Of a DNA stretch of 40,028 bases, positions 1-7,691 are shown piece after piece (the first letter of the stretch is position 1; every line of letters starts with the position of its first letter). Position numbers and translations under genes: made by a program. The notes beneath the pieces were generated by a model, which did not search any database, was not told the DNA's origin, and saw only the letters and a list, made by a program, of their open reading frames with translations. This DNA is from Sphingomonas yabuuchiae (lineage in GTDB: Bacteria > Pseudomonadota > Alphaproteobacteria > Sphingomonadales > Sphingomonadaceae), in assembly GCF_001477495.1 (NCBI RefSeq), contig NZ_LDTF01000070.1, positions 1 through 40,028 of the forward strand, given 5' to 3'.

Positions 1-11
1 CCCGCCGCCGC

Positions 12-50
12 GCCGCGCCCAAGGCGGCGGCGGGGCGGGCGTGGCTTTTT
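12..50 (+). terminator. Rho-independent terminator of an upstream gene outside the window
   Basis: Bases 12-20 pair with 37-45 (nine pairs, one of them G-T) around a GC-rich loop and are followed directly by five T residues at 46-50. This is the form of an intrinsic terminator for a rightward gene ending left of the window. An alternative 11-bp pairing of 1-11 with 24-34 is also possible. No gene is seen in 1-145; the rest of that stretch is plain intergenic sequence. Confidence 0.5.
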
Positions 51-145
51 CGGGTCCGTGGTATCGACCATGACGAAATCCCCCATTCAAACAAAGCAGC
101 TTCGGTTCGTCACCGTAACGCTTGGCGCCCGCCCCCGGTTGCCGA

Positions 146-1582
146 TCAGCGGAAGGGCGGCTCGTTGAACGCGCGCAGCTTGCGGCTGTGCAGCTTGTTG
201 CCTTCCCGACGCAGCTGCTCGCAGGTCTCGATGCCGATCCGCATATGCTCGCTGATGGCGCGCTCGTAGAAACGATTGGCCTGGCCGGGTAGCTTCAGCT
301 CGCCGTGCAGCGGCTTGTCCGACACGCAGAGCAGCGTCCCGTACGGCACGCGGAAGCGATAGCCCTGTGCCGCGATCGTCGCCGACTCCATATCGATGCC
401 GACCGCGCGGCTGAGCGAGAAGCGCAACGCCGACTTGGAGTAGCGCAGCTCCCAGTTGCGGTCGTCGGTGGTGACGATCGTGCCGGTGCGCAGCCGACGC
501 TTCAACTCGTCGCCCGACTGGCCCGAGACGATCTCGGCGGCCTTGGCGAGTGCGACCTGCACCTCGGCAATGGCGGGCACCGGGATTTCGGGGGGCAGCA
601 CGTCGTCCAGCACATGGTCGTCGCGCAGATAGGCGTGGGCGAGTACATAGTCGCCGATCCGCTGGCTGGGACGAAGGCCGCCGCAATGGCCGATCATCAG
701 CCACGCTTCGGGCCGCATGACCGCGAGATGGTCGCAAATCGTCTTGGCGTTGGATGGGCCGACGCCGATATTGACCAGCGTGATGCCGGTGCCGTCCTTA
801 GCGACCAGGTGATAGGCGGGCATCTGGTGCCGCCGCCACGCGCTGTCGGTGACGATCTTGTCGACATCCTCCGGCCGTTCGATCACGACGCCGCCCGCCC
901 CCGACAGGGCGGTGAAGCGCGATCCCTCGCCCAGCTGCGACGCGCCCCAGCGAACGAATTCATCGACATAGCGGTGATAGTTGGTGAAAAGCACGAAGCG
1001 CTGGCAATGCTCGGGCGGGGTGCCGGTATAATGACGCAGCCGGGCCAGCGAGAAGTCGGTGCGCAGCCCGTCGAACAGCGCCAGCGGCCGGTTGCCGTCG
1101 GCGGTCATCCATAGGCCGTCGGCGATCTCGTCCCCGATATGCGCCAGCTCGGTGGCGGGGAAAAAGCGTGCCAACTCGGCCGCCGACACGGTGTCCAAGC
1201 TCAGCGCGTGGCCGGGGTCGAGCACATAGGGAAAGGGGATTTCCTGGCGACCGGGCACCGCCTCGACCGAGACGTCATAATCCTCGATCAGCAGGGTCAA
1301 CTGCTCGATCAGATAATCCCTGAACAGCGCGGGCTTGGTGACGCTGATCCGATAGTCGCCGGGTGACACCAATCGGCCGAACGAGCGCATCGGCGCGGGG
1401 CGTCCGCCCTCGCCGCGATAGACCAAGCGGATTTCGGGATAGGCGAAACAGCCATGCGCCCGGTCTTCCACAGTGGGGGCGGTGCCGTCGCGCAGGTAAA
1501 GGGTCAATGCCTCCTTCAGGCGCGTGACGGAGGCGGTGTAAAGGCGGTCGAGTTCCTCGACGATCGTGGCAGCTTGAGTCAT
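146..1582 (-). CDS. amn: AMP nucleosidase
   Basis: Product of 478 residues, close to the 484 of E. coli Amn. AMP nucleosidase hydrolyses AMP to adenine and ribose 5-phosphate and so adjusts the adenylate pool in the cytoplasm. The N-terminal half (about 1-170) is the Amn-specific domain. The C-terminal half (about 255-450) is a nucleoside-phosphorylase fold, with GVGPSNAKT, the MIGHCGGL loop, the GTIVTTDDRNWE segment and the purine/ribose-binding GIDMESATIAAQGYRF motif. The start is the ATG at 1582; no strong Shine-Dalgarno is seen before it. It is the last of three leftward genes (peroxiredoxin, small protein, amn), but a strong hairpin at 1620-1650 separates it from the gene upstream, so it probably has its own promoter. 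Family assignment is firm from the motifs and length. Confidence 0.95.
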   Translation of the reverse strand: MTQAATIVEELDRLYTASVTRLKEALTLYLRDGTAPTVEDRAHGCFAYPEIRLVYRGEGGRPAPMRSFGRLVSPGDYRISVTKPALFRDYLIEQLTLLIEDYDVSVEAVPGRQEIPFPYVLDPGHALSLDTVSAAELARFFPATELAHIGDEIADGLWMTADGNRPLALFDGLRTDFSLARLRHYTGTPPEHCQRFVLFTNYHRYVDEFVRWGASQLGEGSRFTALSGAGGVVIERPEDVDKIVTDSAWRRHQMPAYHLVAKDGTGITLVNIGVGPSNAKTICDHLAVMRPEAWLMIGHCGGLRPSQRIGDYVLAHAYLRDDHVLDDVLPPEIPVPAIAEVQVALAKAAEIVSGQSGDELKRRLRTGTIVTTDDRNWELRYSKSALRFSLSRAVGIDMESATIAAQGYRFRVPYGTLLCVSDKPLHGELKLPGQANRFYERAISEHMRIGIETCEQLRREGNKLHSRKLRAFNEPPFR

Positions 1583-1619
1583 CGTCCAGAGCTAAGCCCT
1601 GTTTTTGATGCTGGCAAGC

Positions 1620-1650
1620 GGGCGCGGGCGACGTTCGGTCGCCCGCGCCC
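1620..1650 (-). terminator. Strong hairpin after the small-protein gene
   Basis: A perfect 13-bp GC-rich stem (1620-1632 with 1638-1650) and a five-base loop lie 11 bases after the stop codon of the 72-residue ORF. No T run follows on either strand, so it is a terminator-like or mRNA-stabilising hairpin rather than a classical intrinsic terminator. Confidence 0.5.
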
Positions 1651-1661
1651 CGGTCAGGCGC

Positions 1662-1880
1662 TCAGGCCCCCAGCGCGGAGTTTTCGTCGTCACCCGGCGC
1701 GCGCAGCTTCGACGCACCGAATGCCGCTCCGGCGACGGCCGCTGCCACGCCTGCCGCGATTCCGGCGGCGGCATAGGGGTGTTCCTTCACCTTGTCGCCG
1801 GCCGCCTTGGCGGCGCCCTGCGCCTTTTCGGTGAAGCTCTTCGCCTGTGCCTGCTTTTCGGGTGGAACATAGGTGGTCAT
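1662..1880 (-). CDS. Small membrane-anchored protein, hypothetical
   Basis: A 72-residue protein. Residues 1-33 are charged, helical and rich in Ala, Lys and Gln. Residues 35-58 (YAAAGIAAGVAAAVAGAAFG) form one glycine/alanine-rich transmembrane segment, followed by a short charged tail ending ENSALGA. The layout (amphipathic helix, then a single Ala/Gly-rich C-terminal membrane segment preceded by a KEHPYAAAGIAAG-type motif) resembles the DUF883/ElaB-YqjD group, whose members anchor to the inner membrane and are stationary-phase or stress proteins. That link is inferred from architecture. The ATG at 1880 has a very good Shine-Dalgarno (GAGAGGAG about 7 bases upstream). An EcfG-type promoter lies at 1923-1948, which suggests general-stress control. 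Function unknown. Confidence 0.8.
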   Translation of the reverse strand: MTTYVPPEKQAQAKSFTEKAQGAAKAAGDKVKEHPYAAAGIAAGVAAAVAGAAFGASKLRAPGDDENSALGA

Positions 1881-1922
1881 GGCAAGGCTCCTCTCATTGT
1901 GCCGATCCTTTGATGGGCAAAA

Positions 1923-1948
1923 AACGCCGGAGCCTCCAGCACTGTTCC
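1923..1948 (-). promoter_or_regulatory. EcfG-type (general stress sigma) promoter
   Basis: Read on the minus strand, GGAAC (1948-1944), a 17-base spacer and CGTT (1926-1923) match exactly the alphaproteobacterial EcfG consensus GGAAC-N16/17-CGTT. The -10 lies about 42 bases before the ATG at 1880, which leaves room for a normal 5' UTR and the observed Shine-Dalgarno. The match is seen directly; use by EcfG is inferred. Confidence 0.7.
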
Positions 1949-1957
1949 ACCCCCGAT

Positions 1958-2004
1958 CCGACCGGTCGTGCGCCCGACCGGATCAGTGGGGCCGACCGGA
2001 TCAG
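1958..2004. repeat. Short direct repeats
   Basis: The 13-mer CCGACCGGATCAG occurs at 1974-1986 and again at 1992-2004, where it runs into the peroxiredoxin stop codon. A shortened copy (CCGACCGGT) is at 1958-1966. Spacing is 16-18 bases. The meaning is unknown; it may be slipped duplication at the 3' end of the peroxiredoxin gene. Confidence 0.6.
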
Positions 2005-2480
2005 AGGACCGACAGGAGATGCTCGGCCGAACTGACCTTGAACTCGCCGGGAGCCTCGACGAACAGCTGTTCGACGACACCGTCGTTGACGAGCATCGTA
2101 TAGCGCTGGCTGCGCGTGCCCATGCCGAACTTGGACCCGTCCAGCGTCAGGCCCACCGCCTTGGCCAGGTCGGCATTGCCGTCGGCCAGCATGGTGATGT
2201 CGCTGGCGTTGTTGGTCTGGCGCCAGGCCTTCATGACAAACACGTCGTTGACCGAGGTGCAGGCGATCTCGTCCACGCCCTTGGCCTTGACCGCGTCCGC
2301 CTGTGCGATGAAGCCGGGCAGGTGCTGGGCCGAGCAGGTGGGGGTGAACGCGCCGGGCACCGCGAACAGCGCGACGCGCTTGCCCGCGAAATAATCGGTG
2401 GTGTTGACCTGTTCGGGGCCTTCGGGCGTCACCTTGACCAGCGTGATGGTGGGCAGGCGGTCTCCGACCTTGATCGTCAT
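2001..2480 (-). CDS. Peroxiredoxin, Prx5 (AhpE/PMP20-like) type
   Basis: A 159-residue thiol peroxidase that reduces hydrogen peroxide and organic hydroperoxides with glutathione or thioredoxin as donor. The active-site motif PGAFTPTCS is at 42-50, with peroxidatic Cys49 and Thr46. Arg126 in GTRSQRY is the conserved active-site Arg. A second Cys74 (EIACTSVND) sits where several Prx5 proteins have a Cys that is not the classical resolving one. The frame stays open to 2969, but the family start is the ATG at 2480 (MTIKVGDRLP), which has a GAAGGA Shine-Dalgarno; the upstream extension is noncoding shadow of yqgE. It diverges from yqgE across about 105 bases. The cytoplasmic antioxidant role follows from the family. 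Confidence 0.95.
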   Translation of the reverse strand: MTIKVGDRLPTITLVKVTPEGPEQVNTTDYFAGKRVALFAVPGAFTPTCSAQHLPGFIAQADAVKAKGVDEIACTSVNDVFVMKAWRQTNNASDITMLADGNADLAKAVGLTLDGSKFGMGTRSQRYTMLVNDGVVEQLFVEAPGEFKVSSAEHLLSVL

Positions 2481-2585
2481 CGTGCGGATCCTTCGCGGGG
2501 GCTTTGCCACGGCACCATGCCGGGCCACGCTGCGTTCATGGCGCAGAGGCCTTATAGATTTCAAGCATGGCGAGGCGGAGCGGCG

Positions 2586-3167
2586 ATGCCTATAGTCGGT
2601 GGCGTGCATCAACTGACCTATCTCTCCGGCCAATTCCTGCTGGCCCTGCCCGGCATGGGGGACCCTCGTTTCGACCATGCGATCATCGCCATCTGCGCGC
2701 ATGACGAGGGCGGGGCGCTCGGCATCGGGCTGGGCGCGACGATCGACGGCATCGGCTTTCACACGCTGCTCGACCAGTTCGAGATCGCGCATGGCGATAT
2801 CCCCGACGCGCCGGTCCATTATGGCGGACCGGTCGAACCGCGGCGCGGCTTCGTGCTGCACAGCCATGACTGGCAGGGGCAGGACAGCGTGGATGTCGGC
2901 GGCCGCTGGGTGCTGTCGAGCACGGTAGACGTGCTGCGTGCCATTGCTGAGGGCAATGGGCCGTCGCAATGGGTCGTCGCGCTAGGCTATGCCGGATGGG
3001 ATGCGGGCCAGCTGGAAGAGGAACTTCGCGAGCCCGGCACCTGGTTCAACGTCGGGGGCGAGCCGGACATCCTGTTCGACGTGCCCGCCGAGGACCGCTG
3101 GCAGGCGGCTTACGGCGCGGCCGGTGTCGATCCGCGCCAGCTGGTGACGGGGGGCGGCAGGGCTTGA
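2586..3167 (+). CDS. yqgE: YqgE/AlgH family protein (UPF0301)
   Basis: Product of 193 residues. Family hallmarks are the N-terminal YLSGQFLLALPGMGDPRF segment, ICAHDEGGALGIGLG, the VHYGGPVEPRRGFVLHSHDW block and the C-terminal VALGYAGWDAGQLEEEL. YqgE/AlgH proteins are conserved cytoplasmic proteins of unsettled function; AlgH was linked to alginate regulation in Pseudomonas. The frame is open far upstream to 1968, but the family begins near the LSGQFLLALPG segment. I chose the ATG at 2586, which follows a purine-rich GGCGGAG; GTG at 2604 is an in-frame alternative. It is divergent from the peroxiredoxin and followed by the ahcY regulatory region. A TATAGAT at about 2552 could be a -10 element, but I see no clear -35. 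Confidence 0.92.
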   Translation: MPIVGGVHQLTYLSGQFLLALPGMGDPRFDHAIIAICAHDEGGALGIGLGATIDGIGFHTLLDQFEIAHGDIPDAPVHYGGPVEPRRGFVLHSHDWQGQDSVDVGGRWVLSSTVDVLRAIAEGNGPSQWVVALGYAGWDAGQLEEELREPGTWFNVGGEPDILFDVPAEDRWQAAYGAAGVDPRQLVTGGGRA

Positions 3168-3203
3168 GGCTTCTGGAGTAGCTTCCATACCGTGCGCTCA
3201 ACG

Positions 3204-3223
3204 ATATAAAGATATCTTTATAT
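3204..3223. promoter_or_regulatory. Perfect 20-bp palindrome, probable operator of ahcY
   Basis: ATATAAAGATATCTTTATAT is its own reverse complement over all 20 bases and is a sharp AT-rich island in GC-rich DNA, 94 bases before the ahcY start. ATAAAGAT/ATCTTTAT-type palindromes in front of methionine-cycle genes are attributed in comparative studies to ArsR-family SAM/SAH-responsive repressors. Binding by such a regulator here is inferred; none is encoded in the window. Confidence 0.7.
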
Positions 3224-3253
3224 TTGATCCCTAAAGCGATCACCGCTAAGGCG

Positions 3254-3280
3254 GGCGCCGTGCCGATCGGCGTGCGCGCC
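3254..3280 (+). other. Hairpin in the ahcY leader
   Basis: GGCGC (3254-3258) plus CGTGCC (3259-3264) pair with GGCGTG (3269-3274) and GCGCC (3276-3280) around a GATC tetraloop: eleven pairs, two G-T wobbles and one bulged C at 3275. It ends 37 bases before the GTG start. I could not fit the conserved core of the SAH or SAM-II riboswitches to this leader, so it is reported only as a structure. Confidence 0.4.
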
Positions 3281-3317
3281 ACGTCTTGGTCGGCCCCATT
3301 TTGCACGGAGTTTCGTC

Positions 3318-4736
3318 GTGTCCACGACTGCCGCCACCAAGAACGATTACGTCATCAAGGACATCAGCCTGGCTGATTTCGGCCGCGCCGAGATCAAGAT
3401 CGCCGAAACCGAGATGCCCGGCCTGATGGCCCTGCGCGACGAATTCGGCGCTGCTCAGCCGCTCAAGGGCGCGCGCATCACCGGCTCGCTGCACATGACG
3501 ATTCAGACCGCCGTGCTGATCGAGACGCTGACCGCGCTCGGCGCCGATGTCCGCTGGGCGACTTGCAACATCTATTCGACCCAGGACCATGCCGCCGCCG
3601 CGATCGCTGCGTCGGGCGTGCCCGTCTTCGCCGTGAAGGGCGAGACGCTGGCCGAATATTGGGACTATGTCGGCGACATCTTCACCTGGGACGGCGACGT
3701 CGAGGGCCAGACCGCCAACATCATCCTGGACGATGGCGGCGACGCGACCATGTTCGCGCTGTGGGGCGCCAAGCTGGAAGCTGGCCAGACCTTCGGCGAG
3801 CCGGAGAATGAGGAAGAGGTCGAGTTCCAGCGTTCGGTCAAGGCGTTCATCGCCAAGAAGCCGGGCTATCTGACCCAGACCGTCAAGAACCTGAAGGGCG
3901 TGTCGGAAGAGACCACGACCGGCGTTCACCGCCTGTACGAGATCGCGAAGAAGGGCGAGCTGCCCTTCCCCGCGATCAACGTGAACGACTCGGTCACCAA
4001 GTCGAAGTTCGACAACCTCTATGGCTGCAAGGAATCGCTGGTCGACGCGATCCGTCGCGCCACCGACGTCATGCTGGCGGGCAAGGTCGCCGCGGTCGCC
4101 GGTTTCGGCGACGTGGGCAAGGGCTCGGCCCAGTCGCTCCGCAATGGCGGCGCGCGCGTGCTCGTGACCGAAATCGACCCGATCTGCGCGCTGCAGGCGG
4201 CGATGGAGGGCTTCGAGGTCGTGACCATGGATGAGGCCGTGAAGCGCGCCGACATCTTCGTCACCGCGACCGGCAACGCCGACGTCATCACCGCCGATCA
4301 CATGAAGGCGATGAAGCCCATGTCGATCGTCTGCAACATCGGCCACTTCGACTCCGAGATCCAGATCGCGGCGCTGTCGAACTACAAGTGGACCGAAGTG
4401 AAGCCCGGCACTGACCTGGTCGAGTTCCCGGACGGCAAGCAGATCATCGTGCTGGCCAAGGGCCGCCTGGTGAACCTGGGCTGCGCGACCGGCCACCCGT
4501 CCTTCGTGATGTCGGCCTCGTTCACCAACCAGACGCTCGCCCAGATCGAGCTCTGGACCAAGGGCGAGAACTACAAGAACGAAGTCTACGTCCTGCCGAA
4601 GCACCTCGACGAGAAGGTCGCCGCGCTCCACCTCGAAAAGCTGGGCGTCCAGCTGTCGAAGCTGTCGGAGAAGCAGGCTGCTTATATCGGCGTGCCGGTC
4701 GAAGGTCCGTTCAAGCCGGATCACTATCGCTACTGA
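3318..4736 (+). CDS. ahcY: Adenosylhomocysteinase (SAH hydrolase)
   Basis: Product of 472 residues, typical for the bacterial enzyme. It splits S-adenosylhomocysteine into adenosine and homocysteine, which relieves product inhibition of methyltransferases and feeds methionine regeneration. Visible motifs are [33 protein letters not shown], the insert typical of the long bacterial form (about 150-190), the substrate region [16 protein letters not shown], the NAD-binding [16 protein letters not shown] and the invariant C-terminal KPDHYRY. The start is a GTG at 3318 with an ACGGAG Shine-Dalgarno about eight bases upstream. The gene stands alone between a palindromic operator with leader hairpin and an intrinsic terminator, so it is probably monocistronic and controlled by the SAM/SAH level. 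The amn gene nearby also acts on adenylates, but no operon link exists. Confidence 0.98.
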   Translation: MSTTAATKNDYVIKDISLADFGRAEIKIAETEMPGLMALRDEFGAAQPLKGARITGSLHMTIQTAVLIETLTALGADVRWATCNIYSTQDHAAAAIAASGVPVFAVKGETLAEYWDYVGDIFTWDGDVEGQTANIILDDGGDATMFALWGAKLEAGQTFGEPENEEEVEFQRSVKAFIAKKPGYLTQTVKNLKGVSEETTTGVHRLYEIAKKGELPFPAINVNDSVTKSKFDNLYGCKESLVDAIRRATDVMLAGKVAAVAGFGDVGKGSAQSLRNGGARVLVTEIDPICALQAAMEGFEVVTMDEAVKRADIFVTATGNADVITADHMKAMKPMSIVCNIGHFDSEIQIAALSNYKWTEVKPGTDLVEFPDGKQIIVLAKGRLVNLGCATGHPSFVMSASFTNQTLAQIELWTKGENYKNEVYVLPKHLDEKVAALHLEKLGVQLSKLSEKQAAYIGVPVEGPFKPDHYRY

Positions 4737-4765
4737 TCCCGTCTTCGGGCTTAGGCGCGAGACGG

Positions 4766-4797
4766 AAGGGTCGCCCGAAAGGGCGGCCCTTTTTCTT
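4766..4797 (+). terminator. Rho-independent terminator of ahcY
   Basis: AAGGGTCGCCC (4766-4776), a GAAA loop and GGGCGGCCCTT (4781-4791) form an 11-pair stem with one G-T pair, followed by a T-rich tail ending at 4797. It lies 30 bases after the ahcY stop. Confidence 0.88.
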
Positions 4798-4875
4798 TGG
4801 CCTTCGTTATGGCGTATAGCGTGCCGATCGGGCTAGAGATGGGCGGATGCAGCGTTTCGGCCCGGCCTTTCTCGG

Positions 4876-7248
4876 ATGATTGCGATCGGTGATACCGAGG
4901 CGGTCCTGTTGGGCGCGGCGGCCTGTGCCCTGATCGTGATCGGCATGGTCCTGCTCTATGTCGGCGTCCGCGCCCGGGCGGAGGCGTCGACGGTGCGGTT
5001 GGAGCGTGACCGGCTCGACGCGATGCTGCGTGCGGGGCCCGCCCAGGCGATGGTGATCCGCAGCGACGGGCGGATCGAGATGCCCCGGCGACTGGCCGAC
5101 TGGCTGGGCTTGGCCGATGTTGCGAGGTTCCTCGAGGAACTGGCCTATGAAGACGCCGGGCTTACGCCTGAGGACAAGGCGCTGCTGGCCGACGACCTGA
5201 ATGCCGCGCAGAAGACCGGGCGGCGTTTCCGCCGGATCGTCCGGCCTCAGGGCTCGGTGCGCACCTTGCTGTTCGATGGCGCCCGCGCGCCCGCGCATCA
5301 GGGCGCAGCGGGGGAAGTCGTCGTCTGGGTCTTCGATATGACCGAGACGCAGGACGAGATCGTCCGGCTCGACGGCGAGGCGCGGCGGCTTGGCGATGCG
5401 TTCCAGGCACTGACCGGACTGATCGAGGCCGCGCCGCTACCCATGTGGTATCGCGGCGCCGATCTGCGCCTTACCATGGTCAACACCGCCTATGTCGAGG
5501 CGGTCGAGGGGCGCGATGCCGCCGATGTCGTCGGGCGCGGTCTGGAACTGGTCGAGGGGTCGGGGCGCGGCGGTCCGCTGGCGGGCGCGGCGGCGGCGCG
5601 GGATCAGGGGCGGCCGCACGAGCAGGTGCTGCCCGCGACCATCGACGGCGCAAGGCGTGCGTTGCGTATCTTCGACGTGCCGCTGCCGACCGGCGGCATT
5701 GCCGGGTTTGCGGTCGATATCGAGGATCTGGAACAGTCGCGTGCGGGCGCGAAGCGCTTTGCCGAGGCGCAGCGTGCGATGCTCGACCGGCTGTCGGCGG
5801 CGGTCGCGCATTTCGGGCCGGATCGTGGCCTCGTCTTCTGCAACCAGCCCTTCCGCCGCATGTTCGCGATGCGCGCCGAGTGGCTGGCCGACCATCCCGA
5901 ATTCGACCGTATCCTGGAGCGGATGCGCGAGGCCAATCGCAGCCCCGAGGTTCGCGACTTCCCCGGATGGAAGGCGGAGCGGGTCGGCTGGTTCCGTCAG
6001 GCGAGCGGCGGGATCGAGGAGCAATGGCATCTGCCCGGCGGCACGCATCTGCGCGTCGTGGCGCAGCCGCTGCCCGATGGCGGCCTGCTGATGATCTTCG
6101 AGGATCGGACCGAGGAGGTGCAGCTGGCCTCCGCGCGCGACACGCTGCTGCGCGTGCGGACCGCGACCTTCGACAATCTATTCGAGGCGCTGGGCGTCTT
6201 CGCCGCCGATGGCCGGTTGCAGCTGTGGAACAACCGCTTCCGCGCGCTTTGGGGTCTGGAGGAGGATTTCCTGACCAGCCATCCGCGCGTCGATGCCTTT
6301 GCCGAGCGCGTGGCCGAGCGGCTGGCGACGCCGGGGCGCTCGGCGCTGATCGTCGATCTGGTCCGCTCCGCGACCATCGAGCGGCAGCAGCGTGGTGGGC
6401 GGGTCGCCTTTGCCGATGGGCGACATTTCGAGTTTGCGGGCGTGCCGCTGCCCGATGGCAATGCGCTGTTCACCCTGCTCGACATCACCGACAGCCGGCG
6501 CGCCGAACAGGCTTTGCGCGACCGCGCCGATGCGTTGGAGGCGGCGGACAAGGTCAAGACCGCCTTCGTCGCCAATATGAGTTACGAACTGCGCACGCCG
6601 CTGACCTCGATCAGCGGTTTTGCCGAGATGCTGCATGGCGGTTTCGCCGGGCCGTTGCCCAAGACGGCGACCAGCTATGTCGAGGCGATCCTGGAATCGA
6701 CCGAGCGGCTGGGCCTGCTGGTCGACGATGTGCTCGACCTGACCCGCGATCAGGCGGATGGCGGGATCACGCGCGAGGATGTCGAACTGGCGCGTGTCGC
6801 CCGCGCCGCCGCCGATACGATCCGGCCGATCGCTGCGCGGCGCAAGCTGGACTTCGCGGTCGAGGTGCATCGCTCGCTTGGCCGGATCACCGGCGACCGC
6901 CGCCGGTTGCAGGAGACGATCGAGCATCTGTTGCGCCATGCGGTCGAACAGACGCCGGAGGGCGGGCGCATCCTGCTCCACGCCGATGGCGATTCGGCCC
7001 GCGCGCGGATCGTGGTGTCGGACGATGGGCAGGGCATGGACGAACAGGCCGTCGCGCGTGCCTTCGATCGTTTCGCCGAGCCGGGGATCAAGGCGACCGG
7101 CGAGCGGGCGCTGGGCCTGGGCCTGCCGCTCGCCAGGAAATTCGTCGAGGCGCATGGCGGCATCGTCACCCTGCTGTCCGAACCGGGCGAGGGCACTTTG
7201 GTCACCGTCGAACTGCCCCGACGTGTGGCGGAAAAGGAAAAACCATGA
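4876..7248 (+). CDS. divL: DivL-like PAS sensor histidine kinase with Tyr at the H-box
   Basis: Product of 790 residues, against 769 for Caulobacter DivL. One N-terminal membrane segment (about 7-30) is followed by several PAS-like domains (about 45-525, with repeated RTEEVQ/DITDSRR-type ends), a DHp helix pair and an HATPase domain (about 640-790). In the H-box, NMSYELRTPLTSISGF, the phosphorylatable His is replaced by Tyr570, the hallmark of DivL. In the N-box, HLLRHAVEQTP, both usual Asn positions are His (684 and 688). G1 (DDGQG, 716-720) and G2 (GLGLP, 747-751) remain. In Caulobacter, DivL binds phosphorylated DivK and modulates CckA and hence CtrA without needing its own kinase activity; the same role is inferred here. 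The ATG at 4876 lacks a clear Shine-Dalgarno. The 3' end overlaps tsaE by ATGA, so this is the first gene of a long operon. Confidence 0.88.
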   Translation: MIAIGDTEAVLLGAAACALIVIGMVLLYVGVRARAEASTVRLERDRLDAMLRAGPAQAMVIRSDGRIEMPRRLADWLGLADVARFLEELAYEDAGLTPEDKALLADDLNAAQKTGRRFRRIVRPQGSVRTLLFDGARAPAHQGAAGEVVVWVFDMTETQDEIVRLDGEARRLGDAFQALTGLIEAAPLPMWYRGADLRLTMVNTAYVEAVEGRDAADVVGRGLELVEGSGRGGPLAGAAAARDQGRPHEQVLPATIDGARRALRIFDVPLPTGGIAGFAVDIEDLEQSRAGAKRFAEAQRAMLDRLSAAVAHFGPDRGLVFCNQPFRRMFAMRAEWLADHPEFDRILERMREANRSPEVRDFPGWKAERVGWFRQASGGIEEQWHLPGGTHLRVVAQPLPDGGLLMIFEDRTEEVQLASARDTLLRVRTATFDNLFEALGVFAADGRLQLWNNRFRALWGLEEDFLTSHPRVDAFAERVAERLATPGRSALIVDLVRSATIERQQRGGRVAFADGRHFEFAGVPLPDGNALFTLLDITDSRRAEQALRDRADALEAADKVKTAFVANMSYELRTPLTSISGFAEMLHGGFAGPLPKTATSYVEAILESTERLGLLVDDVLDLTRDQADGGITREDVELARVARAAADTIRPIAARRKLDFAVEVHRSLGRITGDRRRLQETIEHLLRHAVEQTPEGGRILLHADGDSARARIVVSDDGQGMDEQAVARAFDRFAEPGIKATGERALGLGLPLARKFVEAHGGIVTLLSEPGEGTLVTVELPRRVAEKEKP

Positions 7249-7691
7249 CGATCCGGCTCGCCGATGCTGCCGCCACCGAGGAATTCGGACGGCGGCTGGC
7301 GGCGCATATCCGCCCCGGCGATGTGGTGACGCTGACCGGCACACTGGGGGCGGGCAAGACCAGCCTGGCGCGCGGGCTGCTGGCCGCGCTCGGCCTGCCG
7401 GGTGAAGCGCCGTCGCCCAGCTTCGCGATCGTCCAGCCCTATGCTCCGCCCGAGACCGTGATCCCGGTCCTGCATGTCGATCTCTACCGACTCGACGGCC
7501 CGGAACAGATGGAGGAACTGGGGCTGGACGAGGCGCTGTGGGACTCCGCGCTGATCGTCGAATGGCCCGACCGGGCGGGTGAGGGGTCGTGGCCGCAGGC
7601 GCTGGCGCTGACCCTGGAGATGGACCCCATGGGCGGACGCATCTTGACAGCGAAGATACCCTCGGGCTGGGAAAACCGATGGCCGATATGA
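7245..7691 (+). CDS. tsaE: tRNA threonylcarbamoyladenosine biosynthesis ATPase TsaE
   Basis: Product of 148 residues. TsaE is the P-loop ATPase that works with TsaB, TsaC and TsaD to make N6-threonylcarbamoyl-adenosine at position 37 of ANN-decoding tRNAs. The Walker A motif GTLGAGKTS is at 32-40 (Lys38, Thr39). The family motif SPSFAIVQPY and the HVDLYRL strand with the following ELGLDEAL are present, as is the C-terminal IVEWPDRAG. The start ATG at 7245 overlaps the stop of the DivL-like gene (ATGA), so it is translationally coupled. Its own end overlaps the start of amgK by 13 bases. The tsaE-amgK-murU order is common in alphaproteobacteria. Confidence 0.95.
   Translation: MTIRLADAAATEEFGRRLAAHIRPGDVVTLTGTLGAGKTSLARGLLAALGLPGEAPSPSFAIVQPYAPPETVIPVLHVDLYRLDGPEQMEELGLDEALWDSALIVEWPDRAGEGSWPQALALTLEMDPMGGRILTAKIPSGWENRWPI

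Noticed and set aside
3168..3317. SAH or SAM-II riboswitch before ahcY
   Set aside because: A strong hairpin and an AT-rich palindrome are present, but I could not place the conserved core bases of either class.
3246..4724. Long open frame (492 codons) antisense to ahcY
   Set aside because: Composition shadow of a GC-rich, strongly codon-biased gene; no recognisable motif and it overlaps a certain gene over its whole length.
5445..7691. Alternative 748-codon frame through the DivL-like gene, fused in frame to tsaE
   Set aside because: The part before 7245 is an out-of-frame shadow; only the tsaE portion is coding.
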